Origin: Synergistota bacterium
GTDB taxonomy: Bacteria > Synergistota > JAGHAJ01
NCBI GenBank assembly: GCA_021161545.1
Contig: JAGHAJ010000081.1
Span: 1-6,666, forward strand
Length of the DNA: 6,666 nt
Direction of reading: 5' to 3'
Position 1 is the stretch's first letter. Every line of letters begins with the position of its first letter. Both the position numbers and the translations under genes were made by a program. Below, one piece after another: positions 6,038 to 6,666 of this stretch. The notes under the pieces are model-generated. The model made no database searches. It was given only the letters and a program-made list of their open reading frames with translations, and had not been told where the DNA came from.

Positions 6038-6666
6038 TCAACTCCACCCCCCCCCAATACTCCTTTAACTATTTTATTCACATCACACATCTTTAAAGAT
6101 GCTTCTCTATGAAATAATTCGGATAACTTACTACTGTTCTTAATAAAGCCCCTTATTCTTTCTGCCGCAATACCAATACTTACTTCCCTGAAAAAACCAA
6201 GTGTTTCTATACAACCACATCTTTCCTTCAAAACATTTGCAGAAATAGCGTTCTCTTTGGTGTGAGACACAATCAAGGCTGGTATTCTCAAGTAGATAAG
6301 CTCATAGACTGTGATACCAAAAGCAGATATAACCACATCACTATCAACAATGGCATCCAAGCTATAAGGTCTCAAAGAAAAGTTCTTAGGCAACTTAACC
6401 ATGGACAACCTATCTCTGTGTTTAAACGCCTTGCCAATGAGAAAAGACACACTCGTATCTTTACATATGTACCTCATCGCATCTATTAGCCAGAACAAAA
6501 CTCCCTCAGGGTCACTTCCTCCAGTTGTAACTGCAATCCTTTCCACTGTATTCGGTACACTAACTTTAGGTTTTCTATCCCTGACATCTTCATTTATTAT
6601 TACATATTCAAGACCCCACAAGACATTTAGAGTTCCAGGATACCTATCAACAAAATGAGCATTTGG
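6034..6666 (-). CDS. PseG/SpsG-like nucleotide-sugar hydrolase or GT-B-fold glycosyltransferase, 5'-truncated
   Basis: The frame is open to the window edge, so the 210 visible residues are the C-terminal part; a TTG at 6621 is internal, because in-frame codons upstream read PNAHFVDRYPGTLNV. Segments seen are LWGLEYVIINED, resembling the Gly-x-x-Tyr region of PseG/SpsG proteins, then TTGGSDPEG, typical of the nucleotide-binding half of this GT28-like fold, then SDVVISAFGITVYELIYL and IPALIVSHTKENA, which match the UDP-binding C-terminal region. PseG removes UDP from a 2,4-diacetamido-trideoxy sugar during pseudaminic acid synthesis; relatives such as SpsG act in spore-coat or surface polysaccharide synthesis. 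The N-terminal half with the expected catalytic His is outside the window, so the exact reaction cannot be assigned. The 3' end carries a run of nine G encoding part of GGGG. The stop overlaps the next start by four bases. Expected in the cytoplasm. Another UDP-sugar-binding GT-B protein is the main alternative. Confidence 0.75.
   Translation of the reverse strand, partial: PNAHFVDRYPGTLNVLWGLEYVIINEDVRDRKPKVSVPNTVERIAVTTGGSDPEGVLFWLIDAMRYICKDTSVSFLIGKAFKHRDRLSMVKLPKNFSLRPYSLDAIVDSDVVISAFGITVYELIYLRIPALIVSHTKENAISANVLKERCGCIETLGFFREVSIGIAAERIRGFIKNSSKLSELFHREASLKMCDVNKIVKGVLGGGGVE
6042..6048 (-). promoter_or_regulatory. Ribosome binding site of the sulfotransferase gene
   Basis: GGTGGAG lies four bases upstream of the GTG start at 6037, inside the end of the preceding gene. 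Its first two bases are the end of the nine-G run, so a change in run length alters the sequence just upstream of the core GGAG but not its distance to the start. Confidence 0.55.
6047..6055 (-). repeat. Nine-G homopolymer (coding strand) at a gene junction
   Basis: The plus strand shows nine consecutive C, which are nine G on the coding strand, in the last codons of the PseG-like gene. It is the longest single-base run I noticed in the window. Runs of this length can vary by slippage in some bacteria. Here ten G would end the protein as LGGGWS just before the downstream GTG, whereas eight G would replace the tail with about 30 foreign residues, ending at a TAG at 5948-5946. Confidence 0.9.

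Noticed and set aside
6034-6621. PseG-like gene beginning at the TTG at 6621
   Set aside because: The frame stays open to 6666 and the extra residues fit the family, so the gene is cut by the window edge and this TTG is an internal Leu codon.

Overview
The window lies inside one tightly packed operon read entirely on the minus strand, from the high coordinates down to position 1. Eight coding regions fill almost all 6666 bases. Neighbouring genes overlap by 4 to 16 bases or are separated by at most 15 bases. No internal promoter, terminator, RNA gene, repeat array or mobile element was found. Both ends are cut by the window: the first gene lacks its 5' end and the last lacks its 3' end.

In transcription order the genes are: (1) a PseG/SpsG-like nucleotide-sugar hydrolase or glycosyltransferase-fold protein (6666-6034, partial); (2) a PAPS-type sulfotransferase (6037-5210); (3) a family 2 glycosyltransferase with an extra C-terminal Rossmann-like domain (5216-4158); (4) an FkbM-type methyltransferase with a related Rossmann-like domain at its N-terminus (4146-3052); (5, 6) the N- and C-terminal subunits of a split transketolase (3044-2244 and 2247-1333); (7) a FabG-like short-chain dehydrogenase/reductase (1348-596); (8) the N-terminal part of an ATP-grasp ligase (580-1, partial).

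The gene content points to biosynthesis and decoration of a surface glycan, such as O-antigen, capsule, S-layer or flagellin glycan. The PseG-like protein and the ATP-grasp enzyme recall nonulosonate-type (pseudaminic or legionaminic acid) clusters. The glycosyltransferase would transfer a sugar, and the sulfotransferase and methyltransferase would decorate it. The transketolase pair and the SDR, which are translationally coupled, look like a dedicated ketol-transfer plus reduction module making an unusual sugar precursor; this last step is inference.

The source organism cannot be named. The DNA is moderately AT-rich. Its codons often use ATA, AGA and AGG, GTG and TTG starts are used, and Shine-Dalgarno sites are clear. 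Transketolase split into two chains is common in archaea and in many anaerobic or thermophilic bacteria. These traits fit such a prokaryote but do not settle bacterium versus archaeon. The most interesting points are the Rossmann-like module shared by two adjacent, otherwise unrelated enzymes, the transketolase-SDR module, and a nine-G run at the first gene junction.
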